Part shown: positions 7,932-16,657 of the stretch, piece after piece
Position numbering within the stretch: the stretch's first letter is position 1
How the letters are laid out: every line of letters starts with the position of its first letter
DNA from: JAIBCC01 sp963763855
Lineage (GTDB): Bacteria; Acidobacteriota; Blastocatellia; Pyrinomonadales; Pyrinomonadaceae
Assembly: GCA_963763855.1 (NCBI GenBank)
Contig: CAVXPU010000011.1
Coordinates: 6,390 to 70,389 of the forward strand
Length of the DNA: 64,000 bases
Direction: 5' to 3'
Program-made: the position numbers and the translations under genes
Notes under the pieces: generated by a model
What the model was told of the DNA's origin: nothing
The model's database searches: none
Seen by the model: only the letters and a program-made list of their open reading frames with translations

Positions 7932-8370
7932 TCAAAAATAAAATTATCAATGCGAAAAATCCTAGCGGCTGAAAAGGGAAATCAGCGACGCTGGTAAACC
8001 TGGTATTGCTTGTAAGTAAACTAATTATTGGATTTACATCGCCAAATGCATGAAACTGAAGGATCGAAAAAACGCCGTGAACAGCTCCGATGAAAAACGT
8101 TGTAACGCCCAAATGTCTGCGATTATAAAGCAGCGGCAGAAATCTCGGCGAAAGCCTGCAAAGCGGTCCGATTATCAAAACAATATGCAAAAGCAATATC
8201 GCACACGTTCCGAATCCACGAATTATTAGTGTTTCGGCAGTCGCATTTGGCTGCAAAATACTTCCAAAGCCGATGAAGAGCAAAAGATATGCCGCAACGC
8301 CCGACCACAAGATCGCGTCGTAAATTTTCTTTTGCCGGTTCCAGCTGATTGCGGAGTATTTTTCGCTCAT
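7723..8370 (-). CDS. Ferric-reductase-like transmembrane N-terminal half (frameshifted)
   Basis: Residues 1 to about 147 contain four to five hydrophobic helices with His residues (LLLHIVLIIGPLCRLSPRF, HLGVTTFFIGAVHGVFSILQFHAFG) typical of MsrQ/ferric-reductase-like domains that bind b-type haem. After FALIILFLIGGY the sequence becomes non-native (LEDAAWTRICSVCVGDRTY), because the true frame continues in the ORF ending at 7341. Only 7930-8370 is therefore meaningful. The start overlaps the stop of the upstream 46-aa gene as ATGA, which indicates translational coupling. Confidence 0.75.
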   Translation of the reverse strand: MSEKYSAISWNRQKKIYDAILWSGVAAYLLLFIGFGSILQPNATAETLIIRGFGTCAILLLHIVLIIGPLCRLSPRFLPLLYNRRHLGVTTFFIGAVHGVFSILQFHAFGDVNPIISLLTSNTRFTSVADFPFQPLGFFALIILFLIGGYEPRFLAEKLNGTCLEDAAWTRICSVCVGDRTYHARSFAGGNQSDIDRCFGNRNVFVNCHSLSFRF

Positions 8371-8507
8371 TTGGTTTGAATTTGCGGAATCTTTTCGTTG
8401 ATTGGTTCGCTGTGCCTAAATGCAATGCTCGCAACAAATAGCAGGCTCAGAACGATCGCCAAAACCGACCAAATTATTCTATGTTTTCTTCGAATTGAAC
8501 TAATCAT
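8367..8507 (-). CDS. 46-aa single-pass membrane protein
   Basis: The small frame encodes MISSIRRKHR, one transmembrane helix (IIWSVLAIVLSLLFVASIAF) and a short polar tail. Its ATG overlaps the end of the upstream 82-aa gene by 8 nt and its TGA overlaps the ATG of the ferric-reductase gene. Both overlaps support real translation as part of the operon. It may be an accessory subunit of the b-haem/Rieske protein. It is too short to assign to a family. Confidence 0.6.
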   Translation of the reverse strand: MISSIRRKHRIIWSVLAIVLSLLFVASIAFRHSEPINEKIPQIQTK

Positions 8508-8748
8508 TGGTCAAATCTCGATGAGCATTTCGTTCAATCGGAAGATTTTCGCGATTAAATAATCGCCACGCCAGAAAAACCCAAAATGCGACTGTTCCGA
8601 AAAATATGATAATTCGAAAAAATATACTCGTTCCTTTAGCCGATTCGTCCATTTTTGTTACACCAAATGCAACAAACCAAACGGCAAACAGGCAACCGAT
8701 TGCCAAATAGGCGAAACCTGCATAGACGATTATTTCAGCTAAAAGCAT
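8500..8748 (-). CDS. 82-aa two-helix membrane protein
   Basis: The ATG at 8748 is chosen because it follows the glycosidase stop by 14 nt and starts a clean hydrophobic sequence (MLLAEIIVYAGFAYLAIGCLF). A longer frame from 8886 would overlap the glycosidase gene in antiphase. Two helices are visible, the second being IIIFFGTVAFWVFLAW, with a charged C-terminus. Overlap with the following 46-aa gene places it in the same operon as the ferric-reductase/Rieske protein. The function is unknown. Confidence 0.6.
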   Translation of the reverse strand: MLLAEIIVYAGFAYLAIGCLFAVWFVAFGVTKMDESAKGTSIFFRIIIFFGTVAFWVFLAWRLFNRENLPIERNAHRDLTND

Positions 8749-8762
8749 ATCTAAAAATAAAC

Positions 8763-11372
8763 CTATTCGCCCGATTGCTGCAAGAGTTTTGCAACCAAAC
8801 CCGTCCAACCCGTTTGATGGCTCGCACCAACTCCCGCACCCGTGTCGCCGTGAAAATATTCGTGGAATAAAATCAAATCCCGCCAATTTTCATCTGTTTG
8901 AAATTTATCTAAACTATTATAAACAGGACGGTTGCCATTGTCATCACGTAGAAAAATTCGCGAAAGCCGACGCGATAATTCTTGCGAAACTTCCCAAAGA
9001 TCCAGCATATTTCCCGAACCGCTCGGGCATTCAACCTTCAAATCGTCGCCATAAAAATAATGAAATTTCTGCAAAGATTCGATCAGCAAATAGTTGACGG
9101 GAAACCAGATCGGACCTCGCCAATTGGAATTTCCGCCGAAAAGCCCGCTCGAAGATTCCGCAGGTTCGTAATCGACCCGATGTTCCTGTCCGTTTACGTT
9201 CAAAATATACGGATTATCTTTGTGGAAACGCGATAGTGCCCGAATTCCGTAAGGTGAAAGAAACTCATTTTCGTCGAGCATTATTTTCAAAACTCTTTCC
9301 AATCTTTCACGATAAGCGATTGAAAGCAGACGTCTATCGCCTGTATGTTCAACATTTGCGGTCAAATTCGGTCGATATTTGAGAAACCATTCAAAGCGAC
9401 TTTTGAAATCGGGCAACGCATCCAAAGTTGCAGAATCAATGGTCGCGACAGCAAAAAGCGGAATCAGTCCAACCATTGAACGCACTTTGAGCGGCATATT
9501 TCCTTGTCCGTGAAGGTGCAAAACGTCGTAATAAAAACCGTCTTCATCGTTCCAGAGCGAGATTCCTTCCTGCCCTAAGTTGTTCATCGCGTCTGCAATG
9601 TAGATGAAATGTTCCCAAAATTTTGTCGCTACATCTTCATATGTGTCATCAGTTACGGCGAGTTCAAGAGCGATTGCCAGCAGATTCAAACAATACATCG
9701 CCATCCAACTTGTGCCGTCTGATTGTGCGAGTTTTCCGCCCGTCGGAAGCGGCTGACTTCGGTCAAAAACGCCGATATTATCGAGCCCTAGGAAGCCGCC
9801 TTCAAAAACGTTCATGCCTTCCGCGTCTTTTCTGTTAACCCACCAGGTGAAATTGAGTAGTAGTTTTTGGAAAACTCTCGCCAGAAATTTTGTATCGCCC
9901 TTGCCTGTATTTTTCTTGTCAATTTGATAAACCCGCAACGCCGCCCAAGCGTGAACCGGCGGATTAACGTCGCCATACGCCCATTCATACGCGGGAATCT
10001 GCCCATTCGGGTGCATATACCATTCTCGCAACATCAAAATCAGTTGTTCTTTGGCAAATTCCGCGTCAACCAACGCCAGCGGAATGCAATGAAACGCCAG
10101 ATCCCAAGCCGCATACCACGGATATTCCCATTTATCGGGCATCGAAACCACGTCGGCATTGTTCAAATGCCGCCATTCTGCATTGCGACCCTTTTTGCGA
10201 ACTTCGGGCGGTTTTGGTTGTCCGGGATCGCCTTCGAGCCACTTTTCTACGTCGTAATGATAAAACTGTTTTGACCAAAGCATTCCCGCAAATGCTTGAC
10301 GCATAACGTTTTTTGCGTCTGCCGAAAGATTTGAGGGAATAATGCTTGAGTAAAATTCGTCGGCTTCTTTTTGACGCTGCGTAAATATTTTGTCGAAGTC
10401 TTTGAACGCGTTCTGAGTTCCAACTTCAGTTGGCACTGACTTGAGCCGCAAACGTATCGTTTTTTCTTCGCCGCCTTTTAATTCCAATAAATAATTCGCC
10501 GCGGCTTTTGTCCCTTTTCTTTCGGGACTCACCGCCGATTTGTCGCCGTTTACGATGTAATCATTGATCCCGTCTTTTACAAATTCTGATTCATTCTCCG
10601 CACCGAAAAGTTTTTGTTTATTGGTATTATTTTCGCAAAAAAGCAATTCATCAGCGTTTTCGCAATGGAGCGTATATTTCGGCGTGTCTTTGTAGCTAAC
10701 ATCGATCGCGTTTTCTTCCGCCAAATGCAAAGAGTAATTTCCCGTCGGTTTACCCGCCCACGACCAATTATTGCGAAACCAAATTGTCGGTAAAACGTTT
10801 ATTTTCGCCGTTTCGTTTCCCCGATTTGCGATGGTTATCTTAACTAAAATGTCGTTCGCGTCTTCCTTCGCATATTCGACGAAACAGTCGAAGTATTTGT
10901 TATCATTGAAGATGCCGGTATCAAGAAGTTCAAATTCGCCCTTCAACTTTCCCGCGTTGCGATTTTCTTCGAGTAACTGTGAGTAAGGAAATTCCGTTTG
11001 GGGATACTTGTAAAGATACTTCATATAGGAATGCGTCGGCGTGGAATCCAGATAAAAGTAATACTCTTTTACGTCTTCTCCATGATTGCCTTCGCTGCCT
11101 GTCAGACCGAAAATTCGCTCCTTCAAGATCGGATCTTTGCCGTTCCAGAAAGCGACGGAGAAACAAACATGCTGATTTTCGTCACAAATTCCCGCGATGC
11201 CGTCTTCATTCCAACGATACGCACGAGAGCGGCTTTGATCGTGCGGGAAAAAATCCCACGCTGATCCAAAATCCGAATAATCCTCGCGGACTGTTCCCCA
11301 AGCCCTTTCACTTAAATATGGTCCCCAATGTTTCCAATTCTTCTCTTTTAGTCGCTTTTGTTCTGCTTTCAT
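8763..11372 (-). CDS. GH63-like (MGH1-type) glycoside hydrolase
   Basis: The 869-aa cytoplasmic-type protein has no signal peptide. The N-terminal half is beta-rich, and the C-terminal half is an (alpha/alpha)6-like barrel with WDLAFHCIPLALVDAEFAKEQL and GQIPAYEWAYGDVNPPVHAW. The NSNWRGPIWFPVNYLLIESL block is typical of GH63-related glucosidases and mannosylglycerate hydrolases. It should release glucose or a related sugar from small glycosides; the substrate cannot be read from sequence. The length fits bacterial members. It lies in a minus-strand run with sugar dehydrogenase, GMC oxidoreductase and aquaporin genes, which suggests sugar or compatible-solute metabolism. Confidence 0.85.
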   Translation of the reverse strand: MKAEQKRLKEKNWKHWGPYLSERAWGTVREDYSDFGSAWDFFPHDQSRSRAYRWNEDGIAGICDENQHVCFSVAFWNGKDPILKERIFGLTGSEGNHGEDVKEYYFYLDSTPTHSYMKYLYKYPQTEFPYSQLLEENRNAGKLKGEFELLDTGIFNDNKYFDCFVEYAKEDANDILVKITIANRGNETAKINVLPTIWFRNNWSWAGKPTGNYSLHLAEENAIDVSYKDTPKYTLHCENADELLFCENNTNKQKLFGAENESEFVKDGINDYIVNGDKSAVSPERKGTKAAANYLLELKGGEEKTIRLRLKSVPTEVGTQNAFKDFDKIFTQRQKEADEFYSSIIPSNLSADAKNVMRQAFAGMLWSKQFYHYDVEKWLEGDPGQPKPPEVRKKGRNAEWRHLNNADVVSMPDKWEYPWYAAWDLAFHCIPLALVDAEFAKEQLILMLREWYMHPNGQIPAYEWAYGDVNPPVHAWAALRVYQIDKKNTGKGDTKFLARVFQKLLLNFTWWVNRKDAEGMNVFEGGFLGLDNIGVFDRSQPLPTGGKLAQSDGTSWMAMYCLNLLAIALELAVTDDTYEDVATKFWEHFIYIADAMNNLGQEGISLWNDEDGFYYDVLHLHGQGNMPLKVRSMVGLIPLFAVATIDSATLDALPDFKSRFEWFLKYRPNLTANVEHTGDRRLLSIAYRERLERVLKIMLDENEFLSPYGIRALSRFHKDNPYILNVNGQEHRVDYEPAESSSGLFGGNSNWRGPIWFPVNYLLIESLQKFHYFYGDDLKVECPSGSGNMLDLWEVSQELSRRLSRIFLRDDNGNRPVYNSLDKFQTDENWRDLILFHEYFHGDTGAGVGASHQTGWTGLVAKLLQQSGE

Positions 11373-11425
11373 ACAACTTTATTCCACAGAATGTGAAGAA
11401 TATTCCAACTTTCCAATTAAAAGAT

Positions 11426-11495
11426 GCAGAAACACGCACGAAGTAAGTGTGTCTCTTCGTCAATAATTACGCCATTACTCGGTGCGGGCTTCTGC
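11426..11495. repeat. Intergenic inverted-repeat element (GCAGAA family)
   Basis: The arms pair GCAGAAACACGCACGAAGTAA with TTACTCGGTGCGGGCTTCTG-C, with a few mismatches. The element fills most of the gap between the YHS lipoprotein stop and the glycosidase start. Confidence 0.6.
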
Positions 11496-11501
11496 AGTAT
11501 C

Positions 11502-11969
11502 TTAGCCTTTATGCTCAGGCTTTTTGGTCTCGAAACCCTTCCAATTTTTTTCCGCATCCTCGATCAGTTTTTGCTGCTCGGCTTCCCATTTTTTCTTAAC
11601 TTCCGGGTTGTAATTCAAATAAAGTTTGCCGTCCACAACTTTCCATGCGTTCGGATCGCCGTCTGCGGTATAACCTTTCGAGACCGCAAATGAACAATAT
11701 CCGCCGAATTGCGGAGCATATTTCTCTGGTTCTTGCTTGAATTTCTCCATGTTTTCCTTGCTCGAAAAAAGCCATTTCGCACCTTTCCAAACAAATTCGA
11801 ATTGGGGATTTCCTTTCACTGCACCTTCGGAAACAAAATACGACACCGTGTCAAACCCTTTAATTGCAACATTTTCCTTCGTTGCACAGATCGGATTCAG
11901 ATCGTCCGTATTCGAACAAGATGCCAACAAACTGACAACTAAAACTAAACTCAACAGAAGTATTTTCAT
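11502..11969 (-). CDS. YHS domain lipoprotein
   Basis: The 155-aa product has a lipoprotein signal (LLASC), so Cys17 or so would be lipidated. A YHS-type domain follows: NPICATKENVAIKGFDTVSYF, FVWKGAKWLFSSKENMEKFKQEPEKYAPQFGGYCSFAVSKG. Such domains occur in metal-associated proteins and in copper chaperone-like contexts. It starts 2 nt after the upstream VOC gene, so the two are co-transcribed. A periplasmic role with bound metal is likely, but the ligand is unknown. Confidence 0.8.
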   Translation of the reverse strand: MKILLLSLVLVVSLLASCSNTDDLNPICATKENVAIKGFDTVSYFVSEGAVKGNPQFEFVWKGAKWLFSSKENMEKFKQEPEKYAPQFGGYCSFAVSKGYTADGDPNAWKVVDGKLYLNYNPEVKKKWEAEQQKLIEDAEKNWKGFETKKPEHKG

Positions 11970-11971
11970 AA

Positions 11972-13042
11972 TTATTTCTCAACTACACGAACTGCGTGTC
12001 CAACATTATCTCTTAACAATAAAGCCTTTTTGAACCCTAAATTATTCCCATTAAAACTCACGAGACCACTCGAAATGAGATCATATTTATTTTTCGACAA
12101 AACCTCGGCGATTGGATTCAATTCTTTTGCCTCAAAACTAGTCTGCCAATGCCACAGATCGCTGCTTTTTGTATCTTTCGGAAACGGTTTTCCATCACGC
12201 GGAGCAAGATACTCCAAAAATTCGACCGCGATTCCTTCTTGCGGAGTGTGCAATCCCGTAATGTGCAATTTCGCACCAAAAACGTTGTTGAGATGTTCCT
12301 GCTCATTTCCAAAATTATCACTCGTTCCGGCAACGGTTAACCCGAGCGAATCTCGATAAAACTTCAAACTTTCGTCCGAATCGCTGACGACGATCGCGGT
12401 GTGATCGATACCCAAAAATAATTTATCGGTTTTCGCTAGCTCGTGCCATTTTTTCGCACCTTTATCGGCAGGAAAATGAAGGATTTCTAAGATGTGATTG
12501 TCGAAATCTCGAAAGTAAAACGCACTTATTCCCGCGGCGTTTGGAATCGTTTTGGGCAGTGTTTGCGGGGCTGTTGACGCGTATCGAACTTTGTTTTTAC
12601 GCAATATTTCAAACGCTCTGTCCATATCCGATACGATAATCGCGATATGCTGAAACCATTTGTCGTTGCTTCGCGAATCGACCGGAATCGGACGTCCGCC
12701 TGCCGTTAAATATTCGGTAAGTTCTAGAAATTCACTGCCAAGTTTCAGGCGAACAATTCGAACTCTCGCCCCAAAAACACCAGACAAATGTTCAAATTCG
12801 CTGCCAAAAGTCTCATGATCCGAAACTTTTTCAAAGGGTAAAACGCGTGTGTAAAAATCAATCGCTTTGTCCATATCCGAAACCGTAAATCCTACAGATT
12901 CAACTTTTGAAACCGTTTCACCGCGTGCATTACTCGAAAAAATGACGAACAGCGTCAGCAAACCGATAATTAGCCAGCCAAAAGGAAAGGCGTTTTGCCG
13001 GGCAATCCTAACATCAATAATTTGTTTATAATTACTTTTCAT
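11972..13042 (-). CDS. Two-domain VOC (glyoxalase/dioxygenase-like) exported protein
   Basis: The 356-aa protein has an N-terminal hydrophobic segment (WLIIGLLTLFVIFSSNARG), unusual for VOC enzymes, and then two glyoxalase-fold repeats. The first starts VESVGFTVSDMDKAIDFYTRVLPF and the second IDHTAIVVSDSDESLKFYRDSLGL. The His and Glu positions expected for metal binding are present in part (HIAIIVSD, HILEILHF). The enzyme class cannot be fixed. Its immediate downstream partner is the YHS lipoprotein, so both may act in the periplasm. Confidence 0.78.
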   Translation of the reverse strand: MKSNYKQIIDVRIARQNAFPFGWLIIGLLTLFVIFSSNARGETVSKVESVGFTVSDMDKAIDFYTRVLPFEKVSDHETFGSEFEHLSGVFGARVRIVRLKLGSEFLELTEYLTAGGRPIPVDSRSNDKWFQHIAIIVSDMDRAFEILRKNKVRYASTAPQTLPKTIPNAAGISAFYFRDFDNHILEILHFPADKGAKKWHELAKTDKLFLGIDHTAIVVSDSDESLKFYRDSLGLTVAGTSDNFGNEQEHLNNVFGAKLHITGLHTPQEGIAVEFLEYLAPRDGKPFPKDTKSSDLWHWQTSFEAKELNPIAEVLSKNKYDLISSGLVSFNGNNLGFKKALLLRDNVGHAVRVVEK

Positions 13043-13069
13043 AGATTAATTTCTCTACAATAAATAATT

Positions 13070-13106
13070 ACGGCAGACCGATGTTTTATTCCATACAGTC
13101 TGCCGT
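13070..13106. terminator. Hairpin behind methyltransferase gene, terminator-like
   Basis: ACGGCAGAC (13070-13078) pairs perfectly with GTCTGCCGT (13098-13106). It lies 24 bp after the stop of the minus-strand methyltransferase gene and before the VOC gene. The T-run is weak on both strands, so termination is only possible. Confidence 0.4.
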
Positions 13107-13129
13107 TAAGTTTTTACAAAAAAATACAG

Positions 13130-13963
13130 TTAGTCGCGTTTTGCGAGCACTTCTAAATATTCAGATTGATAGATTGTGGTTCCGTCGGTTGCCTGGTTAT
13201 GTTCAGTCCACAGATTTTCCAATTCGCGTCGGAGAGCCGTTTGTTTATCCATATCACTGTTCAAAGCGTCGAAAGCCTTTTGCGTCGGTCCGTAAAATTG
13301 GCGGAAATGTTCGACTACTTCTTTTGGTGAAAACGGATAATTAAATGTGATCATTCGCCGATTAAGCTGCAAATCAGCAATTCCGCTCTTAAGTCTTTCG
13401 CTAACCGTTGCGGGATCGCCCCACAAAATCGGGGAAGGCATATCCGGCGGCGGCACGTATGAAGACATCAATTTGAACAATTTTCCGACAAATCCGGCTG
13501 CCGTCCAATTTGCCATCGCAATGCGTCCGCCGGGGCGACAAACCCGGGTTAATTCACGGGCGACCATTTCCGGACGCGGTGCAAACATCGCTCCAAACAT
13601 AGTAACCACCGTGTCAAAACTGCCATCCGCGTAGGGCAGTGCCTCAGCATCGCCTTCATCAAATTGGCATTTTAATCCTTCGCGTTCTGCCCATTTTCGT
13701 CCTTGTTCAAGCGAATTTGGAGCAATATCAACGCCGGTCACAACGGCACCTTTTCGGGCAGAAGGAATCGTTAAATTACCCGTTCCGCAGGCGACATCCA
13801 ACACTTTTTCGCCTTTTTTCAAATCAAGCCGTTCAATAAATTCAGCCGCTCCGATCTCATATGATTGGGCAATTTGCCCAAAATCTCCCGCCGTCCAAGT
13901 AGCTTTCAGTTTCGTTTTCAAAGTCTCCATATCAGAAGACATTGCTGCTTTCGGTTCACTCAT
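13130..13963 (-). CDS. Class I SAM-dependent methyltransferase
   Basis: The 277-aa product contains motif I LDVACGTGNLT, motif II TGVDIAPNSLEQGR and the motif III region DTVVTMFGAMFAPRPE. This order is typical of UbiE/ArsM-like class I methyltransferases. A strong GGAGGTAAG site lies just before the ATG at 13963. The substrate is unknown; no Cys triad of ArsM type is visible. It stands alone between the GMC oxidoreductase and the VOC/YHS pair, separated from each by hairpins. Confidence 0.82.
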   Translation of the reverse strand: MSEPKAAMSSDMETLKTKLKATWTAGDFGQIAQSYEIGAAEFIERLDLKKGEKVLDVACGTGNLTIPSARKGAVVTGVDIAPNSLEQGRKWAEREGLKCQFDEGDAEALPYADGSFDTVVTMFGAMFAPRPEMVARELTRVCRPGGRIAMANWTAAGFVGKLFKLMSSYVPPPDMPSPILWGDPATVSERLKSGIADLQLNRRMITFNYPFSPKEVVEHFRQFYGPTQKAFDALNSDMDKQTALRRELENLWTEHNQATDGTTIYQSEYLEVLAKRD

Positions 13964-14171
13964 AACTTACCTCCTATATTGATCTGTATTACGATTTTCG
14001 TAATTATTAAGGGCTTTGGTTTAGGGGTTTTTGGCTTTCTTAATTCTAAATTAGAATTCGGAGAGGTGACTACGCAGCGAATTGAAACGGAATAGAAAAG
14101 ACCGAAACACAAAAAACTAAGTCTTTATCATTTACGATTTTTCCATCATAAAACTTTCGCCAATTTATCGC

Positions 14172-14213
14172 AAAGAAAAAGCGGTGCCGAGAAACCTCCA
14201 CACCGCTTTCTTT
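14172..14213 (-). terminator. Rho-independent terminator of the GMC oxidoreductase gene
   Basis: On the minus strand AAAGCGGTG pairs with CACCGCTTT and the stem is followed by a T-rich run (TTTTTCTTTG). It lies about 20 bp after the stop at 14230. The rest of the gap 13964-14171 shows no gene; it holds the upstream region of the methyltransferase. Confidence 0.75.
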
Positions 14214-14229
14214 GTTGAGATTGCAAAAT

Positions 14230-15789
14230 TCAGCCCGTCCTTTGGAGCAAATGTTCGCCCACCCGCAAAGCATTTGCCATAATCGTCAACGCGGGATTTA
14301 CCGCCGAACTTGAAGGGAAAAACGAGCCGTCCACGACATACAAATTATCTACGTCGTGTGCCTTGCAATTCCTGTCCAAAACGGAAGTTTTCGGGTCGTC
14401 GCCGAAACGCACTGTGCCGTTTTGATGTGCCACGCCCGCAAGCGGAATTTGCTCTGCCAAGTATAAATTTCGTGCAAAAATTCCTTGATGACATTCGCCA
14501 CCGTGGATGTCGCACCTGCGTTGTTTGTTCATCAAATCTTTCAGTTTCTTTTGCAATTGCTTGTGTGCTTCTACATTATTCGGCGTGTAGTGCAACACAA
14601 TATCGTTGTTTTTATTGATCGTCACCCGATTTTCAGGACGCGGAAGGTCTTCCGTAGTCAGCCAAAAATCGAGCGAATGTTTCGCCATAAGATCGAGCGT
14701 AAAACCGGGAGCAATCGCGGGAGCACCTGCGGAAAGCGTAACGCCATCGAGTTTTCCGACAAACGAAATATGTCCCATCGGATACGGAAAATCTTCGGAA
14801 CCGAAATAAAAATCGTTGACCGCGAGAGTTTTCTGAAAAATTGTCGGATTCGGACATTTTGAAACGGCGAGCATCACGGAATTAACGTGTCCCATATAAT
14901 TTCGCCCAACTTGATCGCTCGAATTGGCAAGCCCATTCGGATGTTTTTCATCGGCAGAACGAAGCAGCAACGCGGCGGAATTTATCGCACCGGCGGCAAC
15001 GACAACGACATCAGCCGAATAACTTTCCTCAATTCCGCTTCGTATTACCGAAACTTTAGAGATGGTTTTCCCCGTTTCGTCGGTTTCAAGTTTCGTCACC
15101 ATCGCGTTCGTCAAAAGCGTTACATTTTCATATTCAAGTGAAGGCTCAATTCCGCAAATGTGCGAATCGGCTTTGGCATTTACGAGACACGGAAAACCAT
15201 CGCAAGTGCCGCAACGAATACACTTACTTCGCGGATCGTTTTCCTTAAGTTGAATGCCAAGCGGAACGTGAAAAGGCTTGCAGCCCAAAGCTTCAAAATC
15301 CTCGGCAAGTGCTTGAATTCGAGGTTCATGAGAAACTTCTTCGTGCGGAAATTCGGTGCTTGACCAAGGTTCGGTCGGATCTTCACCGCGTATGCCGTGG
15401 ACATGATACATCGCTTCGGCTTGTGCGTAATATGGCTCAAGTTCGTCGTAAGTGATTGCCCACCCAGGAGATATTCCATCGAGATGTTTGAGTTCGCCGA
15501 AATCTTCCTTACGCATACGGAACAGTGCCGCACCATAAAATTTCGTATTTCCGCCGACGTTGTAGTTCGTATGTGGATGAAGCGGTTTACCGTCTTTATC
15601 AAACCAAGTCTCTTTCGTGTTGTAGTATCCTTCAACATTTACCTTTCGCGAATTCCAATTATCAAGCCCGCGTTTGACGAAATCGCCACGTTCCAAAACC
15701 AAGATCTTTTTGCCAGAAGGTGCGAGTTTGTGAACCAATGTCCCACCGCCTGCACCCGTTCCGATGATGATAAAATCGTAATGTGCCAT
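14230..15789 (-). CDS. GMC family FAD oxidoreductase
   Basis: The 519-aa product begins with a Rossmann FAD motif (DFIIIGTGAGGGTLVHKLAPSGKKILVLERG) and has the GMC N-terminal block NYNVGGNTKFYGAALFRMR. A Cys cluster (CIRCGTCDGFPC) and the C-terminal DNLYVVDGSFFPSSSAVNPALTIMANALR complete the pattern. It oxidises a sugar, alcohol or polyol at the expense of FAD. The length and the Cys motif recall glucose/choline dehydrogenase-like members. AGGAG lies 6-8 nt before the ATG. It sits next to an SDR glucose-dehydrogenase-like gene, suggesting a shared sugar oxidation role. Confidence 0.87.
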   Translation of the reverse strand: MAHYDFIIIGTGAGGGTLVHKLAPSGKKILVLERGDFVKRGLDNWNSRKVNVEGYYNTKETWFDKDGKPLHPHTNYNVGGNTKFYGAALFRMRKEDFGELKHLDGISPGWAITYDELEPYYAQAEAMYHVHGIRGEDPTEPWSSTEFPHEEVSHEPRIQALAEDFEALGCKPFHVPLGIQLKENDPRSKCIRCGTCDGFPCLVNAKADSHICGIEPSLEYENVTLLTNAMVTKLETDETGKTISKVSVIRSGIEESYSADVVVVAAGAINSAALLLRSADEKHPNGLANSSDQVGRNYMGHVNSVMLAVSKCPNPTIFQKTLAVNDFYFGSEDFPYPMGHISFVGKLDGVTLSAGAPAIAPGFTLDLMAKHSLDFWLTTEDLPRPENRVTINKNNDIVLHYTPNNVEAHKQLQKKLKDLMNKQRRCDIHGGECHQGIFARNLYLAEQIPLAGVAHQNGTVRFGDDPKTSVLDRNCKAHDVDNLYVVDGSFFPSSSAVNPALTIMANALRVGEHLLQRTG

Positions 15790-15806
15790 AAAATACTCCT
15801 GAGAAT

Positions 15807-15882
15807 TTCACCACAGAGTTCACAGAGGTCACAGAGAAAATTAGAAAAGAACTCTGTGTTCTCTGTGTGCTCTGTGGTGAAT
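15807..15882. repeat. Intergenic inverted-repeat element (CACAGAG family), copy 1
   Basis: Arms begin TTCACCACAGAGTTCACAGA and end CTCTGTGGTGAA, each with repeated CACAGAG units. It separates the SDR gene from the GMC gene. Related copies are at 17496-17565 and, degenerate, at 51878-51954. One frame through such elements reads TEHTENTE or TAETQRAQ, a tell-tale peptide rather than a real protein. Confidence 0.85.
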
Positions 15883-15885
15883 TTC

Positions 15886-16653
15886 TTACTGTTCCTCATA
15901 AAACCAAGTAAGCCCGCCGTCAACAAAAAACGTAGAACCTGTTATATAGTCCGCTTCGTCAGATGATAAAAATACTGCCATTCCCGCAACGTCTTCGGGT
16001 TGTCCGAGCCGTTTTAAAGGAATTTGTCCGAGCAAATAATTCAATTTATTCGGATCGTTGAGCAGATTTTTGTTGATCGGTGTTTCGATTGCTCCGGGTG
16101 CGATGTTGTTGACATTGATGCCAAATTGTCCGAGTTCAACTCCCAAATTTCGCGTCAGCATCTTCACGCCGCCTTTGCTCACGCAATAAGCCGTAAAATT
16201 TGGAAATGGAAGGTCTTCGTGAACCGAACTTATGTTGACGATTTTTCCGCGTCGTTTCGTTTCGATCAAATGTTTCGCCATCGCTTGAGAGCAAAAAAAT
16301 GTGCCTTTGGTGTTAACGTTCATCACGAAGTCGAAATCCTTTTCCGTAACCTCCCAAAAAGGTGCGTGGCGTTCCACTCCCGCGTTGTTGACCAAAATAT
16401 CAACTTGCCCGAATTCTTTGATCGTGGCATCGAATAAACTATTGATATCATTCACTTTAGACACATCGCCTTGAACGACAATTGCACGTCCGCCATCCGT
16501 TTCGATGGTTTTTTGCACATCGTTTGCCATGTCCATATTTCCGATGTAGTTGATGACAACATTTGCACCCTCGCGGGCAAATCTTTCGGCGATTCCGCGT
16601 CCAATTCCCTGGCTGCTTCCCGTAATAATTGCTGTTTTATCTTTTAATTTCAT
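15886..16653 (-). CDS. SDR family oxidoreductase (glucose 1-dehydrogenase-like)
   Basis: The ATG at 16653 is chosen because MKLKDKTAIITGSSQGIGRGIAERF starts directly with the Rossmann TGSSQGIG motif. A longer frame overlaps the aquaporin gene. The product (255 aa) has the NNAG motif, the catalytic Ser (NISSVH), YCVSKGG with Tyr and Lys, and the terminal YITGSTFFVDGGLTW. Family members oxidise glucose and related polyols with NAD(P)+. It starts 4 nt after the aquaporin stop, so the two are co-transcribed. Confidence 0.88.
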   Translation of the reverse strand: MKLKDKTAIITGSSQGIGRGIAERFAREGANVVINYIGNMDMANDVQKTIETDGGRAIVVQGDVSKVNDINSLFDATIKEFGQVDILVNNAGVERHAPFWEVTEKDFDFVMNVNTKGTFFCSQAMAKHLIETKRRGKIVNISSVHEDLPFPNFTAYCVSKGGVKMLTRNLGVELGQFGINVNNIAPGAIETPINKNLLNDPNKLNYLLGQIPLKRLGQPEDVAGMAVFLSSDEADYITGSTFFVDGGLTWFYEEQ

Positions 16654-16657
16654 ATAT

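Noticed and set aside
10979..11446. Plus-strand frames opposite the glycosidase gene
   Set aside because: They are shadows of a well supported 869-aa gene and show no family features.
15639..15926. Minus-strand frame with TEHTENTE
   Set aside because: It is the translation of the CACAGAG element continued into the end of the GMC and SDR genes.
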